Below, piece after piece: positions 1-5,846 of a stretch of 9,775 bases of DNA. The DNA comes from an uncultured Collinsella sp. (GTDB lineage Bacteria; Actinomycetota; Coriobacteriia; Coriobacteriales; Coriobacteriaceae). The first letter of the stretch is position 1, and the number at the start of each line of letters is the position of its first letter. A program made the translations under genes and the position numbers. Where the stretch lies: the NCBI GenBank assembly GCA_900543845.1, contig UQTD01000066.1:1-9775 (forward strand). The letters run 5' to 3'. The notes beneath the pieces were generated by a model. That model was not told the DNA's origin. It saw nothing but the letters and a program-made list of their open reading frames with translations, and did no database searches.

Positions 1-18
1 GCGGATTGGGTCATATGA

Positions 19-123
19 GCGAAAGCCCGCCAGAGCGAGCAAGGTGCCTTGAAACGAGGCGGCATTGACCTTCTGGTCATGCCGCCGAAGTTGAAAGGCA
101 GATTGCCGCCCTGGCGGGCTCGC
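19..123. other. Branched structured element, candidate non-coding RNA or dispersed repeat
   Basis: No protein gene is visible in this stretch, but base pairing is dense. An outer stem pairs AGCCCGCCAG (24-33) with CTGGCGGGCT (111-120) over 10 perfect base pairs, and GCG (19-21) can also pair with CGC (121-123) across a two-base bulge. Inside it are three hairpins: CAAG/CTTG (40-43 with 48-51); a 12-bp hairpin with one bulged T (58-70 with 75-86, loop TTCT); and GGCA/TGCC (97-100 with 104-107). Together they give a four-way, cloverleaf-like fold. It is not a tRNA, because no acceptor stem, anticodon arm or T-loop pattern fits. It could be a non-coding RNA on either strand, the 3' untranslated region of the minus-strand esterase, or a copy of a palindromic intergenic repeat. 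The pairing is seen directly; the role is unknown. Confidence 0.5.
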
Positions 124-134
124 AGCGTCAAGTG

Positions 135-162
135 GTTGCGGCGTGTGGTAAAACGCCGCAAC
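135..162 (-). terminator. Hairpin at the end of the esterase gene, possible weak terminator
   Basis: GTTGCGGCG (135-143) and CGCCGCAAC (154-162) form a perfect 9-bp stem with a 10-base loop. Read on the minus strand, the stem begins at the last base of the esterase stop codon TAG (162-164). The bases after the stem on the minus strand (CACTTGACGC) contain no T-run, so this is not a textbook rho-independent terminator. It could protect the 3' end of the mRNA or act with the structured element that follows. Confidence 0.45.
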
Positions 163-1064
163 TAAAACCCGTGGCGCTCCAGGAAGCGGAAGGCTAGGCG
201 GATCCAGGGACGGACTGCCACCTGCTTGTCCTCGTTGTCGACCGCGGTGTTGGCGTTGCCGAGCGAAAGGCCGTGGCCGCCCTGGTCAAAGACGTGCATC
301 TCGCATGCGACGCCCTCCTCGGCCATGCGCTGCGCAAACGGATAGACCTGCGCGATCGGCGCCGTCTTGTCGTCGGACACGCCCCACACAAAGGTCGGCG
401 GCATCTGACGCGAAACATGCGTGGTGGGGCAGATGTCGGCCAGATGCTCGTCAGTTGCCTCGCCACCCGTCACCATCGACAAATAGTCGTTGAGCAAATC
501 GCGCCCCGTCTTGCCGCCCGTCTTTGGCACGCGCAGGTCGATGCGCGGGTCGCGCGTCTGCATGTCGCGCACATAGGCAAAGTCGAGCAGCGGATAGCCC
601 AGCACCACGACATCGGGACGAATGTCGTCCGGACGCGCCCCTGCCAGGCCCGCGAAGGGGCCGGTCTTCCACTGTGTTGCCAGCGAGGCGCAGATCATAC
701 CGCCCGCAGAAAAGCCCACAACGCACACGCGCTTGGGATCGACATGCCACTCGTCGGCATTCGCACGAACCGTGGCGACCATCTTGGCAAGATCTGCCTG
801 GGGGTGCGGAAAGCTCACGTCACCCGTGCCACTCGTCACATAGTTGAGCACAAAGGCCTGGTAACCGTGATCCAAAAACGCAAACGCCACGGGATCCTGT
901 TCATGCGGGGCGATATGCGTAAACGCACCTCCGCCGCAGATAATCACGGCAGGGCGGCGGCCATTCGGTTTATCGGGCAGCGGCTCGGCACCCAAATACG
1001 TAAACGTCGCTGGATATTCCTCGGTCGGCTCCTCGCCCCACAGCGCGTGGTTCTCGACAATCAT
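162..1064 (-). CDS. Alpha/beta-hydrolase, probable esterase (acetyl-xylan/feruloyl esterase-like)
   Basis: A 300-aa cytoplasmic hydrolase with no signal peptide. The nucleophile elbow G-F-S-A-G at 117-121 makes Ser119 the nucleophile. CGGGAF at 43-48 corresponds to the HGGG oxyanion-hole motif, with Cys in place of the usual His. Asp232 (in SDDKTAP) and His264 (in GGHGLSL) complete the triad. The motif order and size fit the small carbohydrate-ester hydrolases of the BD-FAE/alpha-beta hydrolase 3 type, which remove acetyl or feruloyl groups from sugars; the true substrate cannot be read from sequence. The ATG at 1064 was chosen because AAGGGAG lies 5 bases upstream of it and a good promoter lies just beyond. 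The frame stays open to 1403, but that extension would cross the promoter and overlap the divergent EIIA gene. It is transcribed alone, divergently from the EIIA gene. Confidence 0.88.
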   Translation of the reverse strand: MIVENHALWGEEPTEEYPATFTYLGAEPLPDKPNGRRPAVIICGGGAFTHIAPHEQDPVAFAFLDHGYQAFVLNYVTSGTGDVSFPHPQADLAKMVATVRANADEWHVDPKRVCVVGFSAGGMICASLATQWKTGPFAGLAGARPDDIRPDVVVLGYPLLDFAYVRDMQTRDPRIDLRVPKTGGKTGRDLLNDYLSMVTGGEATDEHLADICPTTHVSRQMPPTFVWGVSDDKTAPIAQVYPFAQRMAEEGVACEMHVFDQGGHGLSLGNANTAVDNEDKQVAVRPWIRLAFRFLERHGF

Positions 1065-1083
1065 ATGTGCTCCCTTCGCGCAA

Positions 1084-1111
1084 ATTATGCGCCCTTGTTT
1101 TTCGTTTTCAA
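1084..1111 (-). promoter_or_regulatory. Predicted promoter of the esterase gene
   Basis: On the minus strand a -35 box TTGAAA (1106-1111) and a -10 box CATAAT (1084-1089) are separated by 16 bases. Each matches the sigma-70 type consensus at five of six bases. Transcription would start near 1077, leaving a leader of only about 13 bases that still contains the AAGGGAG ribosome binding site. The position supports the ATG at 1064 as the esterase start. Confidence 0.6.
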
Positions 1112-1227
1112 GCGTACCCCACTTGGGCCCGTGGCACAGAAACACTTCAGCAATAAGCTTCCCATCAACTGATATATCACATAATCCCAGCTCAGGACCA
1201 TCGCTGAGCAGCGTAGAATGAGGGATG

Positions 1228-1261
1228 TTGACCAAGCCGCGAAACACATATGAAACGTTTC
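1228..1261 (+). promoter_or_regulatory. Candidate EIIA promoter with LacI-like palindromic operator
   Basis: GAAACGTTTC (1252-1261) is a perfect 10-bp palindrome with a central CG, the style of operator bound by LacI/GalR-family regulators. It lies 47 bases upstream of the EIIA start. A -35-like TTGACC (1228-1233) precedes it, and a weak -10-like TATGAA (1249-1254, spacer 15) overlaps its left edge, so a protein bound here could block transcription. The palindrome is certain; the promoter boxes and the regulator are inferred. The rest of the 1065-1308 intergenic region holds a small hairpin (GCTCAG 1190-1195 with CTGAGC 1204-1209) and no gene. Confidence 0.42.
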
Positions 1262-1308
1262 CGGCAAACCAAACGCGCGATATGCGCCTATTTAAGTTGG
1301 AGGCAACT

Positions 1309-1872
1309 ATGGGTCTGCTCGATTCGCTTAAGTCCACCTTCACCTCGACGGGCGAGGCGTCCGTTCCGCCCGCAGCAAGCTTCGCCACCCGCGAAGGCGT
1401 CATCTATGCCCCCGTCAACGGCGTGCTCGTCAACCTGAACGAGGTCCCCGACGAGACGATCGCCTCGGGCATGCTTGGCCAGGGCTATGGCATCGAGCCC
1501 ATTACCGGCACCATCTATGCGCCCGCCAACGGCCGCATCGGCGCTACCACCGTCACCAACCACTCCATTGGCATGATCACCGAGGACGGTCTTCGCGTGT
1601 TCATCCATGTTGGCCTGGGCACCGTGGAAATGAACGGCAAGGGTTTTGCCCGCTTTGTCGAGATGGGCGATGTGGTCAAGGCAGGCCAGCCACTCATCAG
1701 CTTCGACCGCGAGGCCATTAAGGCCGCTGGTCACGAAGACATCGTGACCGTCATCGTCTCCGAGCTCGATCGTCTTAAGAGCATCGACCATGTCGGCGAG
1801 TCTGGAACGCTTATCGGCGGCAACCCGCTCGTCAAGCTGGGCGACCCGCTGCTGGTGGCCAAGACCAAGTAG
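1309..1872 (+). CDS. crr: PTS glucose-type EIIA component (stand-alone)
   Basis: A 187-aa cytoplasmic phosphocarrier of the glucose/sucrose EIIA family. It would accept phosphate from HPr on a histidine and pass it to the EIIB domain of a sugar permease. The family signature is complete: VFIHVGLGTVEMNGKGF at 97-113 carries the phosphorylated His100, and His85 in TNHSIGM is the second active-site histidine, 15 residues earlier as in E. coli EIIAGlc (His75/His90). YAPVNG and YAPANG around residues 33-38 and 70-75 are typical beta-strand repeats of the fold. Length is near that of E. coli Crr, with a slightly longer N-terminus. The ATG at 1309 has GGAGG 5 bases upstream; an earlier in-frame start at 1225 would cross the promoter region. 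No EIIB or EIIC gene is adjacent, so it probably serves permeases encoded elsewhere. The symbol is by family, and regulatory equivalence to E. coli Crr is not implied. Confidence 0.9.
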   Translation: MGLLDSLKSTFTSTGEASVPPAASFATREGVIYAPVNGVLVNLNEVPDETIASGMLGQGYGIEPITGTIYAPANGRIGATTVTNHSIGMITEDGLRVFIHVGLGTVEMNGKGFARFVEMGDVVKAGQPLISFDREAIKAAGHEDIVTVIVSELDRLKSIDHVGESGTLIGGNPLVKLGDPLLVAKTK

Positions 1873-1909
1873 TCAGGCCCCGCGCCACACAGCCAAAAGG
1901 CACCTCGTC

Positions 1910-1948
1910 AAGCGCCCGCGACCATTTGGCCGCGGGCGCTTTTCGTTT
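1910..1948 (+). terminator. Rho-independent terminator after the EIIA gene
   Basis: AAGCGCCCGCG (1910-1920) pairs perfectly with CGCGGGCGCTT (1931-1941) over 11 base pairs around a 10-base loop, followed by the T-rich TTCGTTT. It lies 37 bases after the EIIA stop codon and separates this gene from asnS. Confidence 0.88.
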
Positions 1949-1998
1949 GAAAAACCATCCCGCCAATGCCTTATCTGTATAGCCCAAATGAACCGAGC

Positions 1999-2007
1999 TG
2001 CTAGAAT
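1999..2007 (+). promoter_or_regulatory. Predicted extended -10 promoter of asnS
   Basis: TGC followed by TAGAAT (2002-2007) forms an extended -10 element with five of six consensus bases. No good -35 box lies at the expected distance, which is common for extended -10 promoters. Transcription would start near 2013, leaving a leader of about 40 bases before the GTG start. No T-box or long attenuator fits in this space. Confidence 0.42.
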
Positions 2008-2053
2008 ATCGAAATGTATGGATAACTATCATTCAACCGTTATGGGAGGATAC

Positions 2054-3457
2054 GTGAACCGCACCAAAATCGCGCAGCTCTATGCCGATGCCGAGTCGCT
2101 CGGCGGCCAGACCGTCACCATCGCCGGCTGGGTCAAGTCCGTCCGCGACATGAAGAACTTTGGCTTTGTTACGCTCAACGACGGCAGCTGCTTCCGCGAC
2201 CTGCAGGTCGTCATGAACCGCGAGGCACTCGACAACTACGACGAGATCGCCCACCAAAACGTCTCGGCCGCACTCATTTGCACCGGCACCGTCAAGCTGA
2301 CCCCCGATGCGCCCCAGCCTTTCGAGCTTTCTGCCACCTCCATCGAGGTCGAGGGCGTCAGCGCCCCGGATTACCCGCTGCAGAAGAAGCGCGCAACCGT
2401 CGAGTTTCTGCGCACCCAGCAGCACCTGCGCCCTCGCACCAACCTGTTCCGTGCCGTGTTCCGCATCCGCTCTGTCGCGGCTGCCGCCATCCACCGCTTC
2501 TTCCAGGAGCAGGGCTTTGTTTACGTCAACACCCCCATCATCACCACGAGTGACTGCGAGGGCGCCGGCGAGATGTTCCGCGTGACCACGCTCGACCCCA
2601 AAAATCCGCCCCTCACCGAGTCCGGCGAGGTCGACTGGAGCCAGGACTTCTTTGGCAAGCATGCGAGCCTCACCGTGTCCGGCCAGCTCAATGCCGAGAA
2701 CTTTGCCATGGCCTTTGGCGACGTGTACACCTTTGGCCCCACCTTCCGCGCCGAAAACTCCAACACCACGCGCCACGCCGCCGAGTTTTGGATGATCGAG
2801 CCCGAGATGGCCTTTGCCGATCTGAACGACTACATGGATAACGCCGAAGCCATGCTCAAGTACGTCCTCAAGGACGTTATGGCCACCTGTCCCGACGAGC
2901 TCAACATGCTCAACAAGTTTGTGGACAAGGGCCTGATCGAACGCCTGGACCACGTGGCAAACTCCGACTTTGCCCGCGTTACCTACACCGATGCCATCGA
3001 GATCCTGGAGCAGGCAGTCGCTGCTGGCCACCAGTTTGATTACCCCGTCAGCTGGGGCATCGACCTGCAGACCGAGCACGAGCGCTTCCTGACCGAGGAG
3101 CACTTTAAGCGCCCGACCTTCGTAACCGACTACCCGGCAGAGATCAAGGCCTTCTATATGCGCATGAACGACGACGGTAAGACCGTCGCCGCCGCCGACT
3201 GCCTGGTTCCCGGTATCGGCGAGATTATCGGCGGCTCCCAGCGCGAGGAGCGCCTGGATCTGCTCGAGGCCCGCATCAAGGACCTGGGCATGAATCCCGA
3301 GCAGTACAAGTACTACCTTGACCTGCGCCGCTACGGTTCCTGCAAGCACGCCGGCTACGGTCTGGGCTTCGAGCGCTTGGTCATGTATCTGACCGGCGTG
3401 GGCAACATCCGCGACGTCCTGCCGCACCCGCGCACCGTGGGCAACGCCGACTTCTAA
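2054..3457 (+). CDS. asnS: Asparaginyl-tRNA synthetase
   Basis: A 467-aa class IIb aminoacyl-tRNA synthetase that charges tRNA-Asn with asparagine using ATP in the cytoplasm. The N-terminal OB-fold anticodon-binding domain (about 1-110) shows VTIAGWVKSVRD and GFVTLNDGS. The catalytic core follows: motif 1 around PIITTSDCEGAGEMF (161-175), motif 2 FRAENSNTTRHAAEFWMIEPE (231-251) and motif 3 GYGLGFERLVMY (434-445), with NIRDVLPHPRT near the C-terminus. The serine/asparagine-rich motif 2 and the ending separate AsnRS from AspRS. Length matches bacterial AsnRS. The GTG at 2054 is preferred: GGGAGG (2044-2049) lies 4 bases upstream and the protein then begins VNRTKI, as in relatives. An ATG at 2042 has no ribosome binding site, and the frame open to 1790 crosses the previous gene and its terminator. 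It forms its own transcription unit. Confidence 0.97.
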   Translation: MNRTKIAQLYADAESLGGQTVTIAGWVKSVRDMKNFGFVTLNDGSCFRDLQVVMNREALDNYDEIAHQNVSAALICTGTVKLTPDAPQPFELSATSIEVEGVSAPDYPLQKKRATVEFLRTQQHLRPRTNLFRAVFRIRSVAAAAIHRFFQEQGFVYVNTPIITTSDCEGAGEMFRVTTLDPKNPPLTESGEVDWSQDFFGKHASLTVSGQLNAENFAMAFGDVYTFGPTFRAENSNTTRHAAEFWMIEPEMAFADLNDYMDNAEAMLKYVLKDVMATCPDELNMLNKFVDKGLIERLDHVANSDFARVTYTDAIEILEQAVAAGHQFDYPVSWGIDLQTEHERFLTEEHFKRPTFVTDYPAEIKAFYMRMNDDGKTVAAADCLVPGIGEIIGGSQREERLDLLEARIKDLGMNPEQYKYYLDLRRYGSCKHAGYGLGFERLVMYLTGVGNIRDVLPHPRTVGNADF

Positions 3458-3503
3458 TCGTCGGACGTTAGCTCGCGTCGCCACACGCCAACGCTCATCG
3501 CAC

Positions 3504-3539
3504 AAGCGTCTCTCGACATCGGTCGAGAGACGCTTTTTT
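3504..3539 (+). terminator. Strong rho-independent terminator after asnS
   Basis: A 14-bp perfect stem (3504-3517 with 3522-3535) closes on the four-base loop ATCG and ends in six Ts (3534-3539). It starts 46 bases after the asnS stop codon and should end asnS transcription efficiently. Confidence 0.94.
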
Positions 3540-3598
3540 CAACAGCATCCGTCAAGCTTTTGGCAAGTTTTTGGTCAGTTGGGCAGGGCTGTTGAAAA
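3536..3598. repeat. 11-bp inverted repeat between asnS terminator and WYL regulator
   Basis: TTTTCAACAGC (3536-3546) and GCTGTTGAAAA (3588-3598) are perfect reverse complements 41 bases apart. The left arm includes the T-run of the asnS terminator and the right arm contains a -35-like TTGAAA. No matching -10 box is evident downstream. The remaining sequence to the regulator start at 3716 is C-rich and shows no gene or clear promoter. Confidence 0.5.
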
Positions 3599-3715
3599 CT
3601 CGAACCGCCGTTTGCCGACGACTACCGACCGCCCAGAGCGCCCTGCGCCCCTGGGAAAACCCCGCGCCCTAGGCTCCATACCGTCGCCACCCAAAACGGA
3701 AAGGACGTGGGCACC

Positions 3716-4501
3716 ATGACCGAAACCGCTGTTGAAACCTACGACACCACAACTAGGGGCGCCGCGTCGATGGCAGCCTATCGCGCCGTTCGCATCTTGC
3801 AGCTATTAAGCGAGAACACCGGCGAGGACAAGGCCATGCTTTCCGATGAGTTGATCCGGCTCCTCGCCCATCCCGACGACCCCGCCCGCATGCCCATCTC
3901 GGCGGCGCGGCGCAGCATCTACACCGCCATCTCCGCACTTCGCCATGCCGGATACGAAATTGAGTACAAACGCGGCGTGGGGTATCGGCTCTTGACCCGT
4001 CCGCTCACCGACGAAGAGATCATCCGGCTCCACGGCATGGTCATGCGCAACCGCTCTACGCCCATCGCCATTCGAAAAAGCATGGCTCAGCACTTGGTCG
4101 CCATGGCGAGTGCCGACGTTCGCGGCTACCTCGATGCACCCGAGCCTGCTCCAAGCGCCGGTGGCAAATCCACCAAGGCCATGCGCACGCCCGTCAAGCG
4201 CATCGACACCTGCGAGCTCATCGAGCAGGCCATCGACCACGGAACCACGGTGAGTTTTGATATTTCGAGCGTCACGACACGTGGCGAAACTGAAGTAGCA
4301 CGGATGACACTCCGCCCCTTTGCCATCAAGCAACGAGACGGCATCTCGTATTTGCTGGGAACGGTCTATGACGCCCGAGGCGCCGATGACACGCTGCGTA
4401 CCGTAGAGATCGGCCGCATGAGAAACGTCACCACGCGTCTCCTCGACGGCAAGAAGCTCTTCGCCGCCCTCGACGAGGAGGACGACGCCTCTGCCGCATA
4501 A
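3716..4501 (+). CDS. HTH/WYL-domain transcriptional regulator
   Basis: A 261-aa cytoplasmic DNA-binding protein. Residues about 22-95 form a winged-helix domain: AYRAVRILQLLSE opens it, ARRSIYTAISALRHAGYEIEY is the recognition helix and wing, and KRGVGYRLL closes it, in the manner of DeoR/YafY-type regulators. An Ala/Pro/Gly/Lys-rich linker (about 141-162) leads to a WYL-like ligand-sensing domain (about 165-242), with SYLLGTVYDA and TVEIGRMRNV matching the YL and basic positions of that family, although the motif's Trp is Ser. The ATG at 3716 follows AAGGA at 3701-3705; an in-frame GTG at 3707 is too close to that site. It lies 160 bp upstream of the ABC importer on the same strand, so it could control that operon, itself, or distant genes. 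Ligand and targets are unknown. Confidence 0.8.
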   Translation: MTETAVETYDTTTRGAASMAAYRAVRILQLLSENTGEDKAMLSDELIRLLAHPDDPARMPISAARRSIYTAISALRHAGYEIEYKRGVGYRLLTRPLTDEEIIRLHGMVMRNRSTPIAIRKSMAQHLVAMASADVRGYLDAPEPAPSAGGKSTKAMRTPVKRIDTCELIEQAIDHGTTVSFDISSVTTRGETEVARMTLRPFAIKQRDGISYLLGTVYDARGADDTLRTVEIGRMRNVTTRLLDGKKLFAALDEEDDASAA

Positions 4502-4556
4502 GAACCTCCGCCGTCCATTCGACTACCCGTACCGCCCATCCGGTTCTGTATTAAAA

Positions 4557-4569
4557 AACCTGCCAGGTT
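4557..4569. promoter_or_regulatory. Palindrome AACCTGCCAGGTT, possible operator of the ABC importer
   Basis: AACCTG and CAGGTT form a perfect inverted repeat around a single C. It ends one base before the predicted -35 box of the importer. The one-base centre suits a dimeric protein site better than an RNA hairpin. A weak terminator for the WYL gene (AACCT/AGGTT with a three-base loop, then ATTGT) is the alternative. A link to the adjacent WYL regulator is inference from position. Confidence 0.4.
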
Positions 4570-4570
4570 A

Positions 4571-4598
4571 TTGTAAAAATGGACATCCGCGCTACTAT
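4571..4598 (+). promoter_or_regulatory. Predicted promoter of the ABC importer operon
   Basis: TTGTAA (4571-4576) and TACTAT (4593-4598) are separated by 16 bases and each matches the sigma-70 type consensus at four of six positions. The surrounding DNA is markedly more AT-rich than the coding DNA. Transcription would begin near 4605, giving a leader of roughly 57 bases to the SBP start. Confidence 0.45.
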
Positions 4599-4604
4599 AG
4601 TTCC

Positions 4605-4628
4605 ACTTGCACTTTGTTTGAGTGCAGT
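4605..4628 (+). promoter_or_regulatory. Leader hairpin or inverted repeat at the importer transcription start
   Basis: ACTTGCACT (4605-4613) pairs with AGTGCAGT (4621-4628) over 8 base pairs with one bulged T and a 7-base loop. It begins at the predicted transcription start, so it could be a 5'-end stabilising hairpin of the mRNA or a second operator. It is too small to be a riboswitch and has no T-box features. Confidence 0.35.
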
Positions 4629-4661
4629 ATTTCCAGCCATTTCTATACTGGGGGTAACGAT

Positions 4662-5642
4662 ATGAAGAACATCACCATCAGCCGCAGGAGCCTTCTGGTC
4701 TCTGCTGGCCTGCTCGCGCTCGCTCCGCTCGCCGGATGCGGCGGCAACTCTGGTTCCGGCTCTGCTGCCGCCGGTTCCGACTACACCGTCGGCATTCTGC
4801 AGCTCACCGAGCACTCCGCACTCGACGCCGCCAACGACGGCTTCGTCAAGGCCATCAAGAAGAGCGGCCTTAAGGTCAAAATCGATCAGAAGAACGCCCA
4901 GAACGACCAGTCCACGTGTAAGTCCATCGCCGACAAGTTCGTGGGCGATGGCGTCGACCTGATCTACGCCATCGCTACGCCCGCCGCGCAGGCCGCCGCC
5001 GGCGCCACCGCCGATATCCCCATCGTGGGTTGCGCCATCACCGACTACGCCGCCTCGGGCCTGGTCCAGGACAACGAAAAGCCCGGCACCAACGTCACTG
5101 GCGCCTCCGACCTCACCCCGGTCGCCGAGCAGCTCGAGATGATGCAGAAGGTTCTGCCCGACGTAAAGAAGGTCGGTCTGCTCTACTGCACCGCCGAGTC
5201 CAACTCCGACGTCCAGATCAAGGCCGCCAAGAAGGAGCTCGACAAGCTGGGCCTGGACTACACCGACTTCACCGTCTCGAGCTCCAACGAGATCCAGTCC
5301 GTCGTCGAATCTGCCGTGGGCAAGGTCGACGCGCTGTACTCCCCCACCGATAACACCATCGCCGCGGGCGCTTCGCAGGTCGGCCAGATCTGCAAGGAGA
5401 ATAAGCTCCCCTTCGTAACCGGCGAGGAGGGCATGTGCATGGCCGGCGGCCTGTTCACCCTCTCCATCAACTATGAGGACCTGGGCTACGCCGCGGGCGA
5501 GATGGCCGTTAAGATCCTGAAGGGCGAGGCCAAGCCCGAGGATTTGCCGATCAAGCACCTCTCGAGCAAGGACCTGGTCGTCGTCAAGAACGACGAGATG
5601 GCCGAGGCCCTGGGCATCGACCTTTCCGCTCTGGACGAGTAG
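4662..5642 (+). CDS. ABC transporter substrate-binding lipoprotein (TrpX-like, ABC_sub_bind family)
   Basis: A 326-aa extracytoplasmic binding protein. The signal peptide ends in a lipobox L-A-G-C (23-26), so the mature protein is anchored by Cys26 and starts with a Gly/Ser/Ala linker. S-R-R-S-L-L at 7-12 resembles a Tat signal, which is unusual for this family. The mature part has the two-lobe ABC_sub_bind (COG2984-type) pattern: VGILQLTEHSALDAANDGF at 43-61 is a near-signature of the family, and a late segment covers TGEEGMC...GGLFTLSINYEDLGYAAGEMA. Characterised relatives with the same neighbours (streptococcal TrpXYZ-type) take up aromatic amino acids, but the ligand here cannot be assigned. 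The ATG at 4662 is 7 bases after GGGGG; the upstream in-frame TTG at 4614 would put extra residues before the signal peptide. It is the first gene of the importer operon. Confidence 0.92.
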   Translation: MKNITISRRSLLVSAGLLALAPLAGCGGNSGSGSAAAGSDYTVGILQLTEHSALDAANDGFVKAIKKSGLKVKIDQKNAQNDQSTCKSIADKFVGDGVDLIYAIATPAAQAAAGATADIPIVGCAITDYAASGLVQDNEKPGTNVTGASDLTPVAEQLEMMQKVLPDVKKVGLLYCTAESNSDVQIKAAKKELDKLGLDYTDFTVSSSNEIQSVVESAVGKVDALYSPTDNTIAAGASQVGQICKENKLPFVTGEEGMCMAGGLFTLSINYEDLGYAAGEMAVKILKGEAKPEDLPIKHLSSKDLVVVKNDEMAEALGIDLSALDE

Positions 5643-5711
5643 CGCCATGCGCGGTAACGCGTCTAGGACCCGCACTCGCGCCATAGCTGCGTTATTCAAT
5701 ATCTGAGCCAC

Positions 5712-5771
5712 AGGGGCGAACGCCAAAGACCGGCGTTCGCCCTGCTTGTTACGGATGAGACAAAACATCCG
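5712..5771 (+). terminator. Tandem hairpins between SBP and permease, possible partial terminator
   Basis: GGGCGAACGCC (5714-5724) pairs with GGCGTTCGCCC (5732-5742) over 11 base pairs with a 7-base loop, followed by TGCTTGTT, a poor T-tract. A second hairpin, CGGATG (5752-5757) with CATCCG (5766-5771), follows at once, and CTCTTTTAT occurs soon after. The pair starts about 70 bases after the SBP stop. Leaky hairpins here commonly allow more binding protein than permease to be made, by partial termination or by protecting the upstream mRNA. No convincing separate promoter for the permease was seen in 5772-5832, only a TATCAT at 5801-5806 without a -35 box. Confidence 0.55.
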
Positions 5772-5846
5772 GCCGCAGCTCTTTTATGCATTGTTACCGC
5801 TATCATGGTGACTCACGTGTCCGCCCTATCCTAGGAGGTATGAAGC

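Noticed and set aside
273..1172. 299-aa plus-strand frame opposite the esterase
   Set aside because: It is His/Arg-rich with no domain, and the esterase triad and motifs on the other strand are complete.
1065..1403. N-terminal extension of the esterase to 413 aa
   Set aside because: The extra sequence has no family similarity that I recognise, would overlap the start of the EIIA gene, and contains the esterase promoter. The ATG at 1064 has a good ribosome binding site.
1790..2053. 88-residue N-terminal extension of AsnRS
   Set aside because: It overlaps the end of the EIIA gene, crosses its terminator and the asnS promoter, and precedes the normal AsnRS N-terminus.
2033..3505. 490-aa open frame antisense to asnS
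   Set aside because: It mirrors asnS with low-complexity Val/Gly/Ala/Leu composition, has no recognisable domain, and lies opposite an unmistakable synthetase. Long antisense frames are expected in GC-rich genes.
4605..4661. Riboswitch or T-box in the importer leader
   Set aside because: The leader is only about 57 bases with one small hairpin. There is no T-box sequence, specifier loop or terminator/antiterminator pair.
4551..5768. 405-aa open frame antisense to the binding-protein gene
   Set aside because: It runs across the importer promoter, the whole binding-protein gene and its downstream hairpin, is dominated by Gly/Val/Leu/Asp, and shows no motif. It is a codon-bias shadow.
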